Positions 21,001 through 31,000 of a stretch of DNA of 34,168 nt are shown here, in pieces. Under the pieces are notes generated by a model, which saw nothing but the letters and a program-made list of their open reading frames with translations, was not told the origin of the DNA and did no database searches. The DNA is from a virus. Where the stretch lies: IMG/VR virus record IMGVR_UViG_3300025168_000307, positions 1 to 34,168 of that record; one strand, written 5' to 3'. Both the position numbers and the translations under genes were made by a program. Positions within the stretch are counted from its first letter, which is position 1, and each line of letters begins with the position of its first letter.

Positions 21001-23439
21001 TTTTTCTAAAAGATTAATAAAGTTATCTTCATCTGCTTCTATTTCTGAACGCTTCCAAAGTCTAGGTAAGTAGTTGTCTACTAAATTATTTACAAAACCT
21101 CTACCTTGTAACTCTGTACCTAATTCATTTAATTGAGTCCTGCTAAAAGTTACTATGTCTAATAAACTTTTTCTTACTTCTTTATCTAAGTGACTAGTAG
21201 CTTCGCCTAGTTCTTTTGTACTACCAGTTCTAATAGCATTAGATAGTAAAGTATCTATATTATCTCTTAACTCTCCTTTAGCTAACTTTAATACAGGCTC
21301 ATAGATAGCTTTAAAAGGTTGTCCTAGTCTGCCAAACTCTCTATCAAAAACAGTACCATAATCATTTGTGTTTCTTACAATGCCCTCTCCTCTGTTCCAC
21401 GAATTAGAAAGAGAAGATGTAACGCGCTTTTGTAATGCTCCTATAACATTAGGAGCTTGTCTTACATAAGGATCAAGAACACCTGCTACTTTACCTGTAA
21501 GAAACTTAGCATTAAATTTAGAAGCTTGGTTTAAAGCCCTACTTAAAATAGTTTTTTCTCTAGCACTATTACTTATACCTTGAGTTGCATTTGATTCTGC
21601 TATAGCGTCTGCTAAAACATCTGAAGTTCTTTGGCCTCCACCTACATTATTAGATAATCCTCTAGCAAGAACACTAATATCTTCATCAGTTAAATCTAAT
21701 CTTTGAGATACTTTAACTTTTTGTCCAGATTCTAAAACTCCTGTTGCAGTTTTTTCTCCGTCTTTTAAATAAGTGTTCCTTACTTCTCTTATAGCAATAT
21801 CAATTTCAGATTCAGTTAATCCATACTCTTTAAATTTTGCTAAGACATCGGGGTTAACATCATTGACTTCCATTATTCTAGATTTTGTAGCTATGTCTAA
21901 CCCTCTAGATTTTTGTTGTGGAGTTAGTCTTTTAAAAATAGTATCTTTTATACCTAAAATAATACTGCCTACTCTAGTATCATCGTATTTATTATTTAAA
22001 CTTTTACCTAATTTATTTAATAAATTTGTATCTACTTCAGGATTTAGATTTCTATCAAAATATTCTTGGCCTCTTCTAGTAGTAGATGTAGTAATACCGT
22101 CAAAGAAATTACTAACTGTATCTTTTACTTTTTGATGTGCGTTTGTAAGTATCTCTGGAAGAACATTAGTTTCTCTTGCAATCTTTAATTGTTCTAATGC
22201 TCTTTCATTAGCTCTGTTTTCAAAAAGAGCTTTCTTCATTACTTGAGGTTTAGGATTAACAACATGATCTAGTTCATGTAGTAAATTAAACATAACCCAT
22301 TCATCTTCTGTTTGAATGTCATCAGCTTTTAATGGCGACACACCTTGTACTCTACTTGTTGTCCACGGTTTGTTTTTAAAACTTTCTCTTATAGCCTTAT
22401 CATCAAGTACTACAGATTGTATCTCACCTTTGCGAGTTTTAGTTGTTGCATACACAGGCGTTCCATTTGCTCTTGTTTTACCTGTAGGTTCAAAAATAAC
22501 TTCAGTTTGTTTTGTAACAGTAGTAGGAGTACCATCAATATTTTGTAATCTGTTATAATTAATTACAAGAGGCTGTGAAGTATCTATATTACTAAAGTCT
22601 AATTTTTCTATAGGAGATGCTTCATCAACTAGTGGGGTAGGCTTAGTAGTAGAAGGCGGTGTCTCTGCAACACTAGGCGTTCTTCTAGAGAACAATTTAG
22701 TAGCACCATATCCTAAAGCACCACCAAATGCAGCACCTGTGCCTACTGCTAAACCAAATTGTCCTTTACTAAAAGCATCCTGTACGCCAGTAGCTATGTT
22801 TATATCTTGTCGATTTGCATTCTCTACGCCTGTCCATGCTGCTCCTTCAAAAGCTGTAGCTGCTCCTACTTTAGAAGCTGAGATATTATTTAAAGTTCTT
22901 TTAACACTTTGCTTACCTGCTTCGCTAGTGAGGGCTTTATTCAACGCACCTGCAGATGCTTTTGTTGCAGTACTTCCAACTCCGGGAGCCACTAAAGCTA
23001 GTGCTAAGTTAATCGGGTCAGCAAACAAATCTACTCCTCTATCAAAAAGAGCCTTGCCTACTTCTCCAAAACTTCCGGGCTTAGAGTTTTCAAACTCATT
23101 TCTTAGATAAGCATAAGTTTGTTTTATATCTTCGGGGGCATCTTTTAAAACTCTAGCTCTGTCTGCTACTGTAAGCAAACGTCCTTCCTCGTCCCTAAGA
23201 GTTTCAAATATATCATTAGATATTAAACCACCAGTTATAGCCTCTGCTGCCCCCTCTTGCTCTGATAAGTAATTAAGTAACTTTTCAGACTCATCTTGAA
23301 ACTTTGGGTCACGCCTAAGATCGCCATGAGTTCTAGACACATACGATTGACGTAATCCAAATGTTTTTACTTCGGGAGTACTTATGTCTGAAGCTTTTAA
23401 ATTATCCCACGGACTAGAAGTTTTTCTAACTTTCCCCAT
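18043..23439 (-). CDS. Giant polyvalent virion protein (zinc-protease and ART-like motifs)
   Basis: 1,798 aa. Probably an ejected internal protein, like the large core proteins of T7-type phages. Features in order: N-terminal helical region with Ala/Gly-rich hydrophobic segments at about 142-160 and 225-250; a proline/threonine linker near 260; a zinc-metalloprotease motif H388-E-L-D-H392 with a following acidic helix (FENRANERA) that can give the third ligand; a very long helical middle (about 480-1320); a 'RKGGEVYNVMQVP...EPDERIDKMTGLAYD' segment seen in other marine-phage structural proteins; a fragment resembling ADP-ribosyltransferase cores of polyvalent proteins, L-Y1420-H1421-G-S-P-H-N ... 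LGRGVAVTTD ... AAEAYL; and a C-terminal domain repeating the FGIGGKVKK-type linker. Starts at TAATG with the lysozyme gene. Activities are inferred. Confidence 0.82.
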   Translation of the reverse strand: MGKVRKTSSPWDNLKASDISTPEVKTFGLRQSYVSRTHGDLRRDPKFQDESEKLLNYLSEQEGAAEAITGGLISNDIFETLRDEEGRLLTVADRARVLKDAPEDIKQTYAYLRNEFENSKPGSFGEVGKALFDRGVDLFADPINLALALVAPGVGSTATKASAGALNKALTSEAGKQSVKRTLNNISASKVGAATAFEGAAWTGVENANRQDINIATGVQDAFSKGQFGLAVGTGAAFGGALGYGATKLFSRRTPSVAETPPSTTKPTPLVDEASPIEKLDFSNIDTSQPLVINYNRLQNIDGTPTTVTKQTEVIFEPTGKTRANGTPVYATTKTRKGEIQSVVLDDKAIRESFKNKPWTTSRVQGVSPLKADDIQTEDEWVMFNLLHELDHVVNPKPQVMKKALFENRANERALEQLKIARETNVLPEILTNAHQKVKDTVSNFFDGITTSTTRRGQEYFDRNLNPEVDTNLLNKLGKSLNNKYDDTRVGSIILGIKDTIFKRLTPQQKSRGLDIATKSRIMEVNDVNPDVLAKFKEYGLTESEIDIAIREVRNTYLKDGEKTATGVLESGQKVKVSQRLDLTDEDISVLARGLSNNVGGGQRTSDVLADAIAESNATQGISNSAREKTILSRALNQASKFNAKFLTGKVAGVLDPYVRQAPNVIGALQKRVTSSLSNSWNRGEGIVRNTNDYGTVFDREFGRLGQPFKAIYEPVLKLAKGELRDNIDTLLSNAIRTGSTKELGEATSHLDKEVRKSLLDIVTFSRTQLNELGTELQGRGFVNNLVDNYLPRLWKRSEIEADEDNFINLLEKNVSFSGNAREGAKELYDELLDIKYQFGNDSGTGMNSFFAKRALVLKDETAFNKYLDNDLNNVMISYYRSAAKSFAKDDVFNVRNIEEFKSTWFPAIEKEMRENGADSASIQSARNDMLSVYQSITGEDLDRFGAKTQLAADTYMLANRMALLPLSTLSSLTEIFINISKAGPKTAFAGMRDAVFSGSKKMYDDSLNGLEKSFNMTRKEAMEELNYMGIALDQAFADYADRLGGDALASPVMRGVSNKFFRLTLLDQWTRGVQTASYITGKRLIAENLESIASHMPLIQAGKTSRRVQRQIDELADLGINYNEGVEWLQQGAKTGDNFYTKLKEGAGVYTNEVILNPSAQSGIKPMYMSNPKTAILGQLLGYPAAFTNTIMKNVIREGTRNPETILTQHLPAAAIMTGVAAFTNAVRTQGESLEGDPEEVIGNAFLRWGGNGLPADMFVRGRTAAEIYQNPSAYMTGLGPVWGDTYKVITTGDIFSVVGQKVPLYGAFNAVFGSFESTEDFPDQYRDFLRELDKNIIDETIPDQKATPKRNFRKGGEVYNVMQVPIEPDERIDKMTGLAYDIQAGEAFIDEEDRVFKSVGGISKLLSKAGTNIIKGLYHGSPHNVSTLKADKAIDSTSLQLGRGVAVTTDKKAAEAYLSATPNRSVGLSEKALLEERTSRGSSAPTLYELEARINDNEIIKTGTRFIDQLSTVQTKIESIARDFNITLSNEDKNNKRIFYILKRKLEDKNLKPENIFKDYGIKAAKRDLRGTSLEGLSLGGNEEYSFFDDSVLKIINKTTKDDTPRKEFGIGGKVKKVLDKIMYAGSARMGVTKEDLRNHEKEVVTFLNAAIERGEIPKQFKVPTDEAGFGDFRKPFNDEVWNVMNHAYLSYKHGKGAGNKFLLQLKEQIQMPFRPDPRTEATDMVNNAYGFGLQNIAKDDLDAQRIMIKDYDITQEKLKAGKPLMYGVDPLYNPKETKLVRTRSLMDTKYGRTGL

Positions 23440-23939
23440 TAATCAGCACCATCTATAATAGATTTTCCTGTAAATATATCATGCTCATCTTGTCTGCGAT
23501 TAACTAAACCTTGTAGTTTTTTTCCACCTGCTGTGTAATACTTTAGCATCATAGTAGCTATTTCATCTTTAGAGCGTGTGCCTTCAGCAGTGACTTGCTT
23601 TAAAGCTCCTCGGCCTAAATTAAATATAAAAGAACTTAAAGCAGCTACTTCATTATCTGTAAAATTATAATCATTATCTTTACCATAAGATCTAATGTAT
23701 TCAGAATCTCTATTTATTCTAGCTAATAATCTATTCTGAGCTTCCATTAATGTAATTTCTTCATTAGCACTAGTAGCCTCTGTACCAAAGCCATTAGTAT
23801 TTTGTCTTACATCAAAACTAGCTTTAGGTAAAAAGTTTTCAAATCTTTTAATTAATAAAGATGTAGGAGTATCAGAAGGTAAACTTATTTCTTTTAATCG
23901 TTCTTCAGAAATATTTCCACCACTAAAAACATTAGCCAT
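23439..23939 (-). CDS. GH24-type lysozyme (virion or lysis)
   Basis: 166 aa. Cuts the glycan strands of peptidoglycan. The family core is visible: E34 (KRFENFLPKASFD), D43 and T48 in D-V-R-Q-N-T-N-G-F-G, equivalent to T4 lysozyme E11/D20/T26 but one residue shorter between Asp and Thr. Then ALSSFIFNLGRGAL and the C-terminal NRRQDEHDIFTG match the conserved 'F-N-x-G-x-G' and 'R-R-x-x-E...F-x-G' of the family. About 25 extra N-terminal residues have no signal peptide. Its position between two virion proteins suggests it travels in the particle to open the wall during DNA entry, rather than, or as well as, acting as the endolysin. No other lysozyme is seen in the window. Confidence 0.85.
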   Translation of the reverse strand: MANVFSGGNISEERLKEISLPSDTPTSLLIKRFENFLPKASFDVRQNTNGFGTEATSANEEITLMEAQNRLLARINRDSEYIRSYGKDNDYNFTDNEVAALSSFIFNLGRGALKQVTAEGTRSKDEIATMMLKYYTAGGKKLQGLVNRRQDEHDIFTGKSIIDGAD

Positions 23940-23963
23940 AACTTCACCTTCTTGTTGATCAGC

Positions 23964-23991
23964 GGAAACTTCAGGGGATTCTAAAGTTTCC
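23964..23991 (-). other. Strong RNA hairpin between virion genes
   Basis: In the leftward transcript GGAAACTTTAG - AATCCC - CTGAAGTTTCC forms an 11-bp stem (one G-U pair) closed by a six-base loop. On the opposite strand the same position is a C-A mismatch, so the stem is better in the transcribed direction. It fills the 56-base gap upstream of the lysozyme ribosome site (GAAGGTG). No U-run follows, so it is more likely an RNase processing or mRNA-stability element, or a translation control, than a terminator. Confidence 0.6.
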
Positions 23992-23995
23992 TTAG

Positions 23996-26191
23996 TTACT
24001 TTGGGAGTACTATGTTTTCTCCCATTGAGTCTACCATAGCTTTAGCATATCTACTGGCTTCTGGACCTGATAAATCTTGACTTCTTCCTTCTGCTGTATA
24101 TGCAACTATAGCATCTCGGTATTTTTTACTTCTTGCTTCACCAGACTTTACAGCATCTATAACAGGAGCTACTACATTTATTGGTTCAGGACGAGTAGCC
24201 TGTCCTTTGAAGTCTTCTGGAAGAATAGGGCGTGGGTCTTCAGACGGTGTTGGTATTATACCTTCTTGTTCTTCTAGCCTATCAAAATGTTCTAGTATAT
24301 GGAAAACTCTAACTTCTCCAGTTTCAGATATAATTTCACTTGTATTATGCGTTAATGCTAATTGATCTATTATTTCAGGTTTGTAAGCAAGATTAACAGT
24401 GCTATCAGAAGCCATAAAAGAATTTTTTAATTTTTGTCTTGCTTCTTTTTTATTAGTAGCATTTATATCTGATCCTGATAAAGGTTTAATTTCATTTATA
24501 GCATTATAAACCATTGTATTATAAGCTGTCTCTGGTATTTCTAAAGCAGCCCCCGGTCTTTCTTCTTGTATACGAGCATCAGCAAGTAGCATTAAAGAAT
24601 TATTAAATTTATCTACACTTAAAAATTTATTATCTTCTAAATAATTTTCAAATGCATCGTCCATTCCTGAAACAACACTTTCGCCTAATGCACCCGATTG
24701 TAATTTATAGCTAAGATCAATATCTATATTTAACTCTTTACTTAAATTTTCTGAAGATACAGCTGCTTCTTGATATAAAGGTTTAATCATTGTATCTAAA
24801 ACTTCATCTCTATTATTATCTATTAAATCTTCTACTGTATCTATATTATTACCCATAGCTACAGCAAATACTTCTTTTGTTAAACCACTAGTTTTACCAC
24901 CAAACATAGTTACATCTGTTACTAAATTTGAAAAATAATTATTTACTTCTCCTGCTGCTTTCTGTACTGCTGTATCAGGTATTCTTTCTCTTTGTTGAGT
25001 TAAAGTTAAATCTTCAGTAAATACAACTTCACCTTTAGATATACTTACTACATCGCCAAAAAAATTCCTACCTGTTATATCAACTCGCAGGGCATTTCTT
25101 TGATAAGGTCCAACTTTTACTTCTTTAGGATTCTCTTGTGTAAACTCAATACTTTGATTAAAAGATTGTATTTGTGAATCAGATAGATTAATATCATTAG
25201 GGAAAGATCTTCCAGTTTGATATGCCTTATAATATAAATAATCTTTTGCTGCTTCAGGACTTAAAATTTTATTACCTTCTGAATCTTTTTTGTATTCTCC
25301 TGTTTTTGGATCTATATCATAATTAGCAGTAGTGCTTTCTATTGTAGCTCCATCTGGTGTTTCAGTGAGTGTTTGCAGTAGTATAACATTTCTATTCTCA
25401 CCAAAAGCACTAATTGTCCTTTCAATTTCTTTTACAGATTTTATTTTAGCTGTTTCTTTTTCTAGTTGATCTTTAACATCAGATGCTAATCTTTGAGATT
25501 TTTTTAGAGAATAACCTTGATCCATTGCACTTTTAGCAGCTTTAACAGCTTTAGCATTTTCACCAAACCTACTATTTAATACAGCATCTACTATTTGTTT
25601 ATCTGTATCTTCTGGAGTCTGTTCATTAATATTACGCAAAACAGAATTGACTAAAAAGTTACCAACATTAGTAGCCTTCTTACCTCTAGTTTGAGTAGCT
25701 ACAAAAGCATCGTAGTCATTTAGTTCAGGCATATTCAATGCTGCTTTGTAAGCTGTTTCAAATTGAGGTTGATACGCTTTAGCTGCTTCTCTTGCTTTTA
25801 CTAAAGCTAATTTTTCTATAGAGTCTGCTGTATATAATTTATCATCGACATTTAAAGTAATACCCTGTGTTGTATCAGGTAAAAATTTAGATGTTAAATA
25901 TTCTTCCATGCCTCCTGCATAAGCTTGTCCTGCAGCATAGTCATCTAGTATAGCTTGTCTGTCGCCTAGAGCAGATTTATAAAGAACTCTTTGACCTATC
26001 AAATCTTCATTTTGATTAACGAAAGTATCAGCCCGATTCTTCAAAGCAGAATTAACTAGCTGTACTCCTTTAGAAGCTAAAGCAAGAGCAGCTTGATTTC
26101 GCACATTCCTGCGTAATCTTTTATCTGTTCTATCTACATTGGCTCTTTGTCTATTTAAAAGAGAACTACCTAGTTCATCTATTTCGCTCAT
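23996..26191 (-). CDS. Internal virion (ejection) protein (731 aa)
   Basis: 731 aa, almost wholly helical and hydrophilic, with no catalytic signature. The N-terminus is a charged helix (DELGSSLLNRQRANVDRTDKRLRRNV) and long regions look like coiled coil. The position (K-rich membrane protein, 195-aa protein, this, lysozyme, giant protein) parallels the internal core block of T7-like phages (gp14, gp15, gp16). I call it the gp15-like member on context and length (T7 gp15 is 747 aa), not on sequence similarity. It starts one base after the upstream stop. Confidence 0.7.
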   Translation of the reverse strand: MSEIDELGSSLLNRQRANVDRTDKRLRRNVRNQAALALASKGVQLVNSALKNRADTFVNQNEDLIGQRVLYKSALGDRQAILDDYAAGQAYAGGMEEYLTSKFLPDTTQGITLNVDDKLYTADSIEKLALVKAREAAKAYQPQFETAYKAALNMPELNDYDAFVATQTRGKKATNVGNFLVNSVLRNINEQTPEDTDKQIVDAVLNSRFGENAKAVKAAKSAMDQGYSLKKSQRLASDVKDQLEKETAKIKSVKEIERTISAFGENRNVILLQTLTETPDGATIESTTANYDIDPKTGEYKKDSEGNKILSPEAAKDYLYYKAYQTGRSFPNDINLSDSQIQSFNQSIEFTQENPKEVKVGPYQRNALRVDITGRNFFGDVVSISKGEVVFTEDLTLTQQRERIPDTAVQKAAGEVNNYFSNLVTDVTMFGGKTSGLTKEVFAVAMGNNIDTVEDLIDNNRDEVLDTMIKPLYQEAAVSSENLSKELNIDIDLSYKLQSGALGESVVSGMDDAFENYLEDNKFLSVDKFNNSLMLLADARIQEERPGAALEIPETAYNTMVYNAINEIKPLSGSDINATNKKEARQKLKNSFMASDSTVNLAYKPEIIDQLALTHNTSEIISETGEVRVFHILEHFDRLEEQEGIIPTPSEDPRPILPEDFKGQATRPEPINVVAPVIDAVKSGEARSKKYRDAIVAYTAEGRSQDLSGPEASRYAKAMVDSMGENIVLPK

Positions 26192-26192
26192 G

Positions 26193-26780
26193 CTATACTC
26201 CTTGCTGCGCTAAAAGACTTTCATTAGCTGTATCTAATTCTTTTGGTTTTCCTAGTAAGCTTTCTTCTACTATAGGTACTTCTTCTATAAGCTGTGATAT
26301 TTCTGGGGGCAAAGAAACATTAGGCTTCATTGACTTCTGTGTTCCTTCTAGCCTCTTTTTCATATCTGTTGTATTTAGTTTGCTAGTCTGCTGTGCTTCA
26401 TCTTCATCATCATCGCCATTAATAACATACTCAATGCCTTGCCTCTCAGCTAAAGCTATTAAGATGTAAGCCAATGGCTCTGCTAGTAACATCATTAGAT
26501 CAGGATTCCACTTACCCTCAGTGAACCCTTTAAATAACATTACTTGAGTTAACTCCATTATTGGTACGCTGCTATTTATTGCAGTTAAAATATCTGCATA
26601 CCTATCTTCATCTGTAATAAGACTAAACAAATATTCTAAAGCTTCACGCTGCACCGTAAATTCTGGCTTGCCTTCAAATGGATAAGGATTATCGGGGTCA
26701 TTAGATAATGCCTCCCCCGGAGTAGACCTTTGCATTTTGCCAGTGTATTCTGCAAAATCAGGAGTTATTTCTCTTAACAT
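26193..26780 (-). CDS. Putative virion structural protein (195 aa)
   Basis: 195 aa. The order 'PGEALSNDPDNPYPFEGKPEFT - EALEYLFSLI - SSVPIMELTQVMLFKGFTEGKWNPDLMMLL - EPLAYILIALAERQGIEYVI' matches a structural protein I recall from marine phages (including T4-like cyanophages), annotated as virion protein of unknown position. The C-terminal third is acidic and probably disordered (GDDDEDEAQQ). It lies within the block of internal proteins. Confidence 0.7.
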   Translation of the reverse strand: MLREITPDFAEYTGKMQRSTPGEALSNDPDNPYPFEGKPEFTVQREALEYLFSLITDEDRYADILTAINSSVPIMELTQVMLFKGFTEGKWNPDLMMLLAEPLAYILIALAERQGIEYVINGDDDEDEAQQTSKLNTTDMKKRLEGTQKSMKPNVSLPPEISQLIEEVPIVEESLLGKPKELDTANESLLAQQGV

Positions 26781-26791
26781 AATTATTACCT

Positions 26792-28027
26792 TTATGAGAA
26801 TCTAGATGATAAATCTCTAGACCAAGTGGATACAGGGTTCATTAAAATTGTATCATATATTCTAGAGGTAGAACCATATTGGCCCATGTTTGCATAAGCA
26901 CTAAAGTTCCTATTGCCTGTAGGTATTGCAGATACTTCCATATCACTTACTCCTGCGCCTACATACATTGCAGGGCTGTAGCCACTGCTTCCATATATAT
27001 CTTCTGGAACTTGAGGATCAATTATTTGTGAAGCTGTTCCTATATCTTGTACTGCTTTTAAACTAGAAGATATAGGTGCGTCAGTAAAATTATACCTATC
27101 AGTTACTTCTTTCTTAATACCTTCAATTATGTTTGATCCAAAAGAATCCGGTGGTTTAATATTACCCTTAACTGGTTTAGAGTTTATCCATTCTTGATAC
27201 CTATTAGCTACTTGTGCTTCTCTAGCAGTCATAGTAGATATATCTTTAGGAGCTAACAAACTTTCTGCTGTGGCTTGTCCAGATGTATCAAGCTCAACAG
27301 TATTCATAAAATCTTGAGGTGAGCCACCACTTTCTATTGCTGCTTTCCTAAAATTTGCTGTGACATCAGCATTAGTATTTACTGTAGAAACTGCATCTAA
27401 ACTACCTGCATCAAAATTTATTTTATCTCCGACTTTAAGATTATCTAAATCTAAATCTACATTCATACTTTGAATTCTTTCTTTAGAAACACCAGTGCTA
27501 TTTATAACTTCTTTTAAATCCATACCTTGTTTTATATCAACAGTACTTCTAAATGGGTTAACTATATTTCCTGCATTTTTAACTATATCTTGTTGTACAG
27601 TTTCCCAAGCTCCTCCTTTACCAAAGAAATTTGTTGAGGCACTTTTAATATTAACTCCGGGGATTTTATTCAAAGCAGTTTTAGAAAACTCTCCTATAAA
27701 CTTAGTAACCCCTTGAGTTACAGTATTAAAGGCATTCTTTCCAACAGTTACAAATTTATGTGCTGCACTAACTACATGCCCTGCTCCTCTGACTATAGCA
27801 CCGCCAATGCTCCCTAAAGTATTAGTAACCATACTAGAGGCTATACCGCCTATGCCATTCATTAAAGCATTGCCTATTCCCGGAAGTATAAAGGCCATAG
27901 CAATCTGACCTACTATTCCGATCTTATTCATAAACTTGCCAATTTTACCGACAGTCTTTTTTATTCCTCTGCCAATTTTTTTAAAGACTTTGCCAACGCC
28001 CTTAAATACTTTTTTAAAGAATCCCAT
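26792..28027 (-). CDS. Membrane-active virion protein with K-rich amphipathic N-terminus
   Basis: 411 aa. Residues 1-36 are a repeating cationic amphipathic stretch (MGFFKKVFKGVGKVFKKIG...KKTVGKIGKF), followed by a Gly/Ala-rich hydrophobic region to about 85 (IAMAFILPGIGNALMNGIGG). The remainder is mixed, with a Ser/Gly/Tyr-rich tail. This N-terminus is a common marker in marine-phage structural proteins and suits membrane insertion or pore formation during DNA ejection, akin in role to T7 gp14. Role is inferred from chemistry and neighbours. Confidence 0.72.
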   Translation of the reverse strand: MGFFKKVFKGVGKVFKKIGRGIKKTVGKIGKFMNKIGIVGQIAMAFILPGIGNALMNGIGGIASSMVTNTLGSIGGAIVRGAGHVVSAAHKFVTVGKNAFNTVTQGVTKFIGEFSKTALNKIPGVNIKSASTNFFGKGGAWETVQQDIVKNAGNIVNPFRSTVDIKQGMDLKEVINSTGVSKERIQSMNVDLDLDNLKVGDKINFDAGSLDAVSTVNTNADVTANFRKAAIESGGSPQDFMNTVELDTSGQATAESLLAPKDISTMTAREAQVANRYQEWINSKPVKGNIKPPDSFGSNIIEGIKKEVTDRYNFTDAPISSSLKAVQDIGTASQIIDPQVPEDIYGSSGYSPAMYVGAGVSDMEVSAIPTGNRNFSAYANMGQYGSTSRIYDTILMNPVSTWSRDLSSRFS

Positions 28028-28036
28028 TTAAAACTC

Positions 28037-31000
28037 CTATCCGAATATTTCTTCAATTAAATCTTTAACGCCATTAGCAACACCAGTATTATTTATTGCT
28101 GTATTACTTTCATTATTCATAGCAGTAATATACATATTTGTTTTTTGTGCAGCTGTATCTAGTTCTTGTTTTCTTAAAAATGTAGCTTCATCTCTTAAAG
28201 TATTCCAAAGAAAATCTAACTCTTGTGTAGATATACCATAAGCATTCTGTACATTCTGTGCATTAGCAGCATTAATAGCAGCTGTGTTAGCTGTATTAGA
28301 TTGTCTACGCCAATTAGTATTAGCCTGTTCTATTGCTTGTGCATTAGAAGCATTCCAAATATCTCTTTGATTATCTATATTATTATTAAATTGTGCTACT
28401 TGTAATTCTACTTGAGCGTTAAACTTAGAAACATCTACAGCATTGTTAGCGTCTAAAGCAGCTAGTCTGTTACTTTCAGAAGCATTAAACTGCGACATTG
28501 CATTTGATTGACTAGCATTGAACTGCTCCATAGCATTTTCTTGTGTAGTAAGAAATGTATTAATTTGATTTTCAGATGTAGAACTAAATTGTCTAGCTGC
28601 ATTTTCAGCAGCTTGATTAGATAGTAATTGTTGTTGCGACATTTGAGTATCTAATATAACAGCTTGTTGAGCATTGTTTAGATTAGCCACATCTATTTGT
28701 AAAAAGTTTCTAGCATTTTCTACTGCTAGTTTTGTCCTTGAGTCAGCTGTACTTAAATCTAAGGAAGCCATAGCTGTAGCATTTTGCATAGCTGATTGTT
28801 GTCTAGCATTCATATTCGTTAGTGTAGTATTTTGCATAAACTGACTATTAGCTAACTCTACTTGTTGAGCAGCTGAGAACTTGGTCAAATCAATTTTTGC
28901 TTGTGTTGTAGCATTAGTAACTGCTCTTTGTTGATCTACACTTAATTGAGCAACATTCATTTGAGCAGCTATATTTGCACTAGTAATATTAGTCTGCATC
29001 TTAGCATTGAGATTTGTTAACTCTGTTTGCTGTGCATTAGACAGGGTTTCTGAAGCAGCTTGGTTTTGTGCAGTCAGATTAGCGAGTCTCATTTGTTGAT
29101 CGGAACTTAAATTAGCAAGCTCCATTTGTTGCTTAAACCCTGCATTCTTAGATAAGAAATCAGCAGCCACTTGCATTTCTGCAAGACGCTCTTGATTCTG
29201 AGCAGTCATATTTTGCTGTTCAGCTTGATTCTTTATTTCTAATTCAGCTAACTCTATCTGCTGTGCATTCCCTAGTTCTTGAGAATTTGTTTGCTGTTGA
29301 TTCTGTGCCGTTAACTCTGCAGATCTTTGACGGTTCTGTAAATTTTGTACTCTTACTTGTTGCTGTTGTTGAGCAGAAAGCAAAGCAGCTTCTTGGCCTT
29401 GTTGACTTTGGAGAACTTTTAAGTTCTGTGCAAACTGTGCTGTCTGTGAAGCAGCTGTTTGTTGATTAGATAAATTACTTAAACGTCTTGTAGAATTTAA
29501 ACGTGCTTCTTCTAAGTTAGCTGTTTGTTGATTTGTTAAGTTCTGTGCTGCATTATTTTGCAATGCCTGTGCATTACTTTGTGCTATAGGTAATGCTGTT
29601 TGTATAATTGAATTAAACAAAGCATCCCTGCCTACTGTAGAAACTCCTAAACCTCTGGAGGCTAATCCTTGTTCAACTGCAGCTACAGCAGGTTTAGCCC
29701 ACATAGGTATAGTGCCTGACTCCATACCGCCTAATAGAGTTTCCATCTGAGCAGAGACTAATGCTTCAGGAGGTAAGGCAGCTATGGCTGCTTGTACTTC
29801 TATAGGCTGAGTATCTACCATAGCAGTTACAGATGCAGGGTCTTCAACAACAGCTGCAGCAACATCTGAGGGTATATTACCTGTAACAGCAATTACATTT
29901 GCAGCAGCACCTTTAGCTGCTTCTCCAGTTATTGCTGCTCTTTGTCGGGCTGTGTAACCTACTTGTTCTATAATCTTAGCTTCTTCGCCAGTAGCTGTTT
30001 TACCAGTAATAGCTGCCCTGCTTGTAGCTTCTGCTTGAGGACTGTCAGATAAAGTAGCAGTTGCACCAGTAACATCAGGTACAAAAGCTTTAGAGTCTAT
30101 TGTGTAATCGGCTACTGATGCTTGACTTGCTCCTGCTTCTGTAGCACTAATTTGAGCAGCTTGTGCAGGAGATGTTAACGCTCTTAATTCTGCCATTACT
30201 GCGGAACTAGGCGCACCTGCAAATGCAGGAATAGTTTTTGATAGTTCTCCTGTTAAAGCAGCCTCATAGTCAGAAGCTTTTATTGTGCCATCGGCTATGC
30301 CTTTTTCAACTGTACCACTAGCTGCGGTAATCGCTGTTGAAGTAGCATCATCTATACCAGTAATACCAGAAAAAGCTTTAAGGTTTTGTATAGCAGAATC
30401 AGGAGTTATTGTACCTGTTGTATCAATAGCTGTTGCTTGTTGTTTTGCAATAGCAGTATCTATATTAACAGGCTTATAATTTTTTAAATAACTTCCGGGG
30501 ACATAAGCCGTCTTACCTGCTGCATCTTTAAAAGATACATCTTCAATAGTTTTAGAAACAGCTTGACCTCTTGCAATATTTGGTAAACCACCTACAAAGG
30601 GATCAGGAATAGAAGTAGCTCCTGCATCTGATACTTGGTTTATTCTATTAAATTCTGCTTGTACTTGTGAGGGATCAACACCAAATTGTGCAGCAGCATC
30701 TTCTACAGTTAATGTTTTATTCTCAATAGCATTAAATACAGCATTAGTTTCTGCAGGTGTATAAGCACCATCAGCAGGAATAGCTGCTATAGCTGCAGGT
30801 ATAGTAGTAGTTGGAGCAGGTGCAGGATCAGGATCAGGATCAGGCGTAGGTGCAGGTGCATTTTGAGCATTAATAGTTGCTAGATTTTGATTAACATAAT
30901 CCGTAGATACGCCATACTCTTCTGCAAGATCAGCAGCTGTGCGTGTTTTTGCATTAAGATCGGCTACAGCTTGATCTACATCTGCTTGAGTAAATGCTTT

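Noticed and set aside
22739-23110. 123-aa plus-strand frame (and other long opposite frames at 21773, 22316 and 15487)
   Set aside because: These are antisense to clear late genes. The low-complexity Ala/Ser/Leu content reflects the complementary codons.
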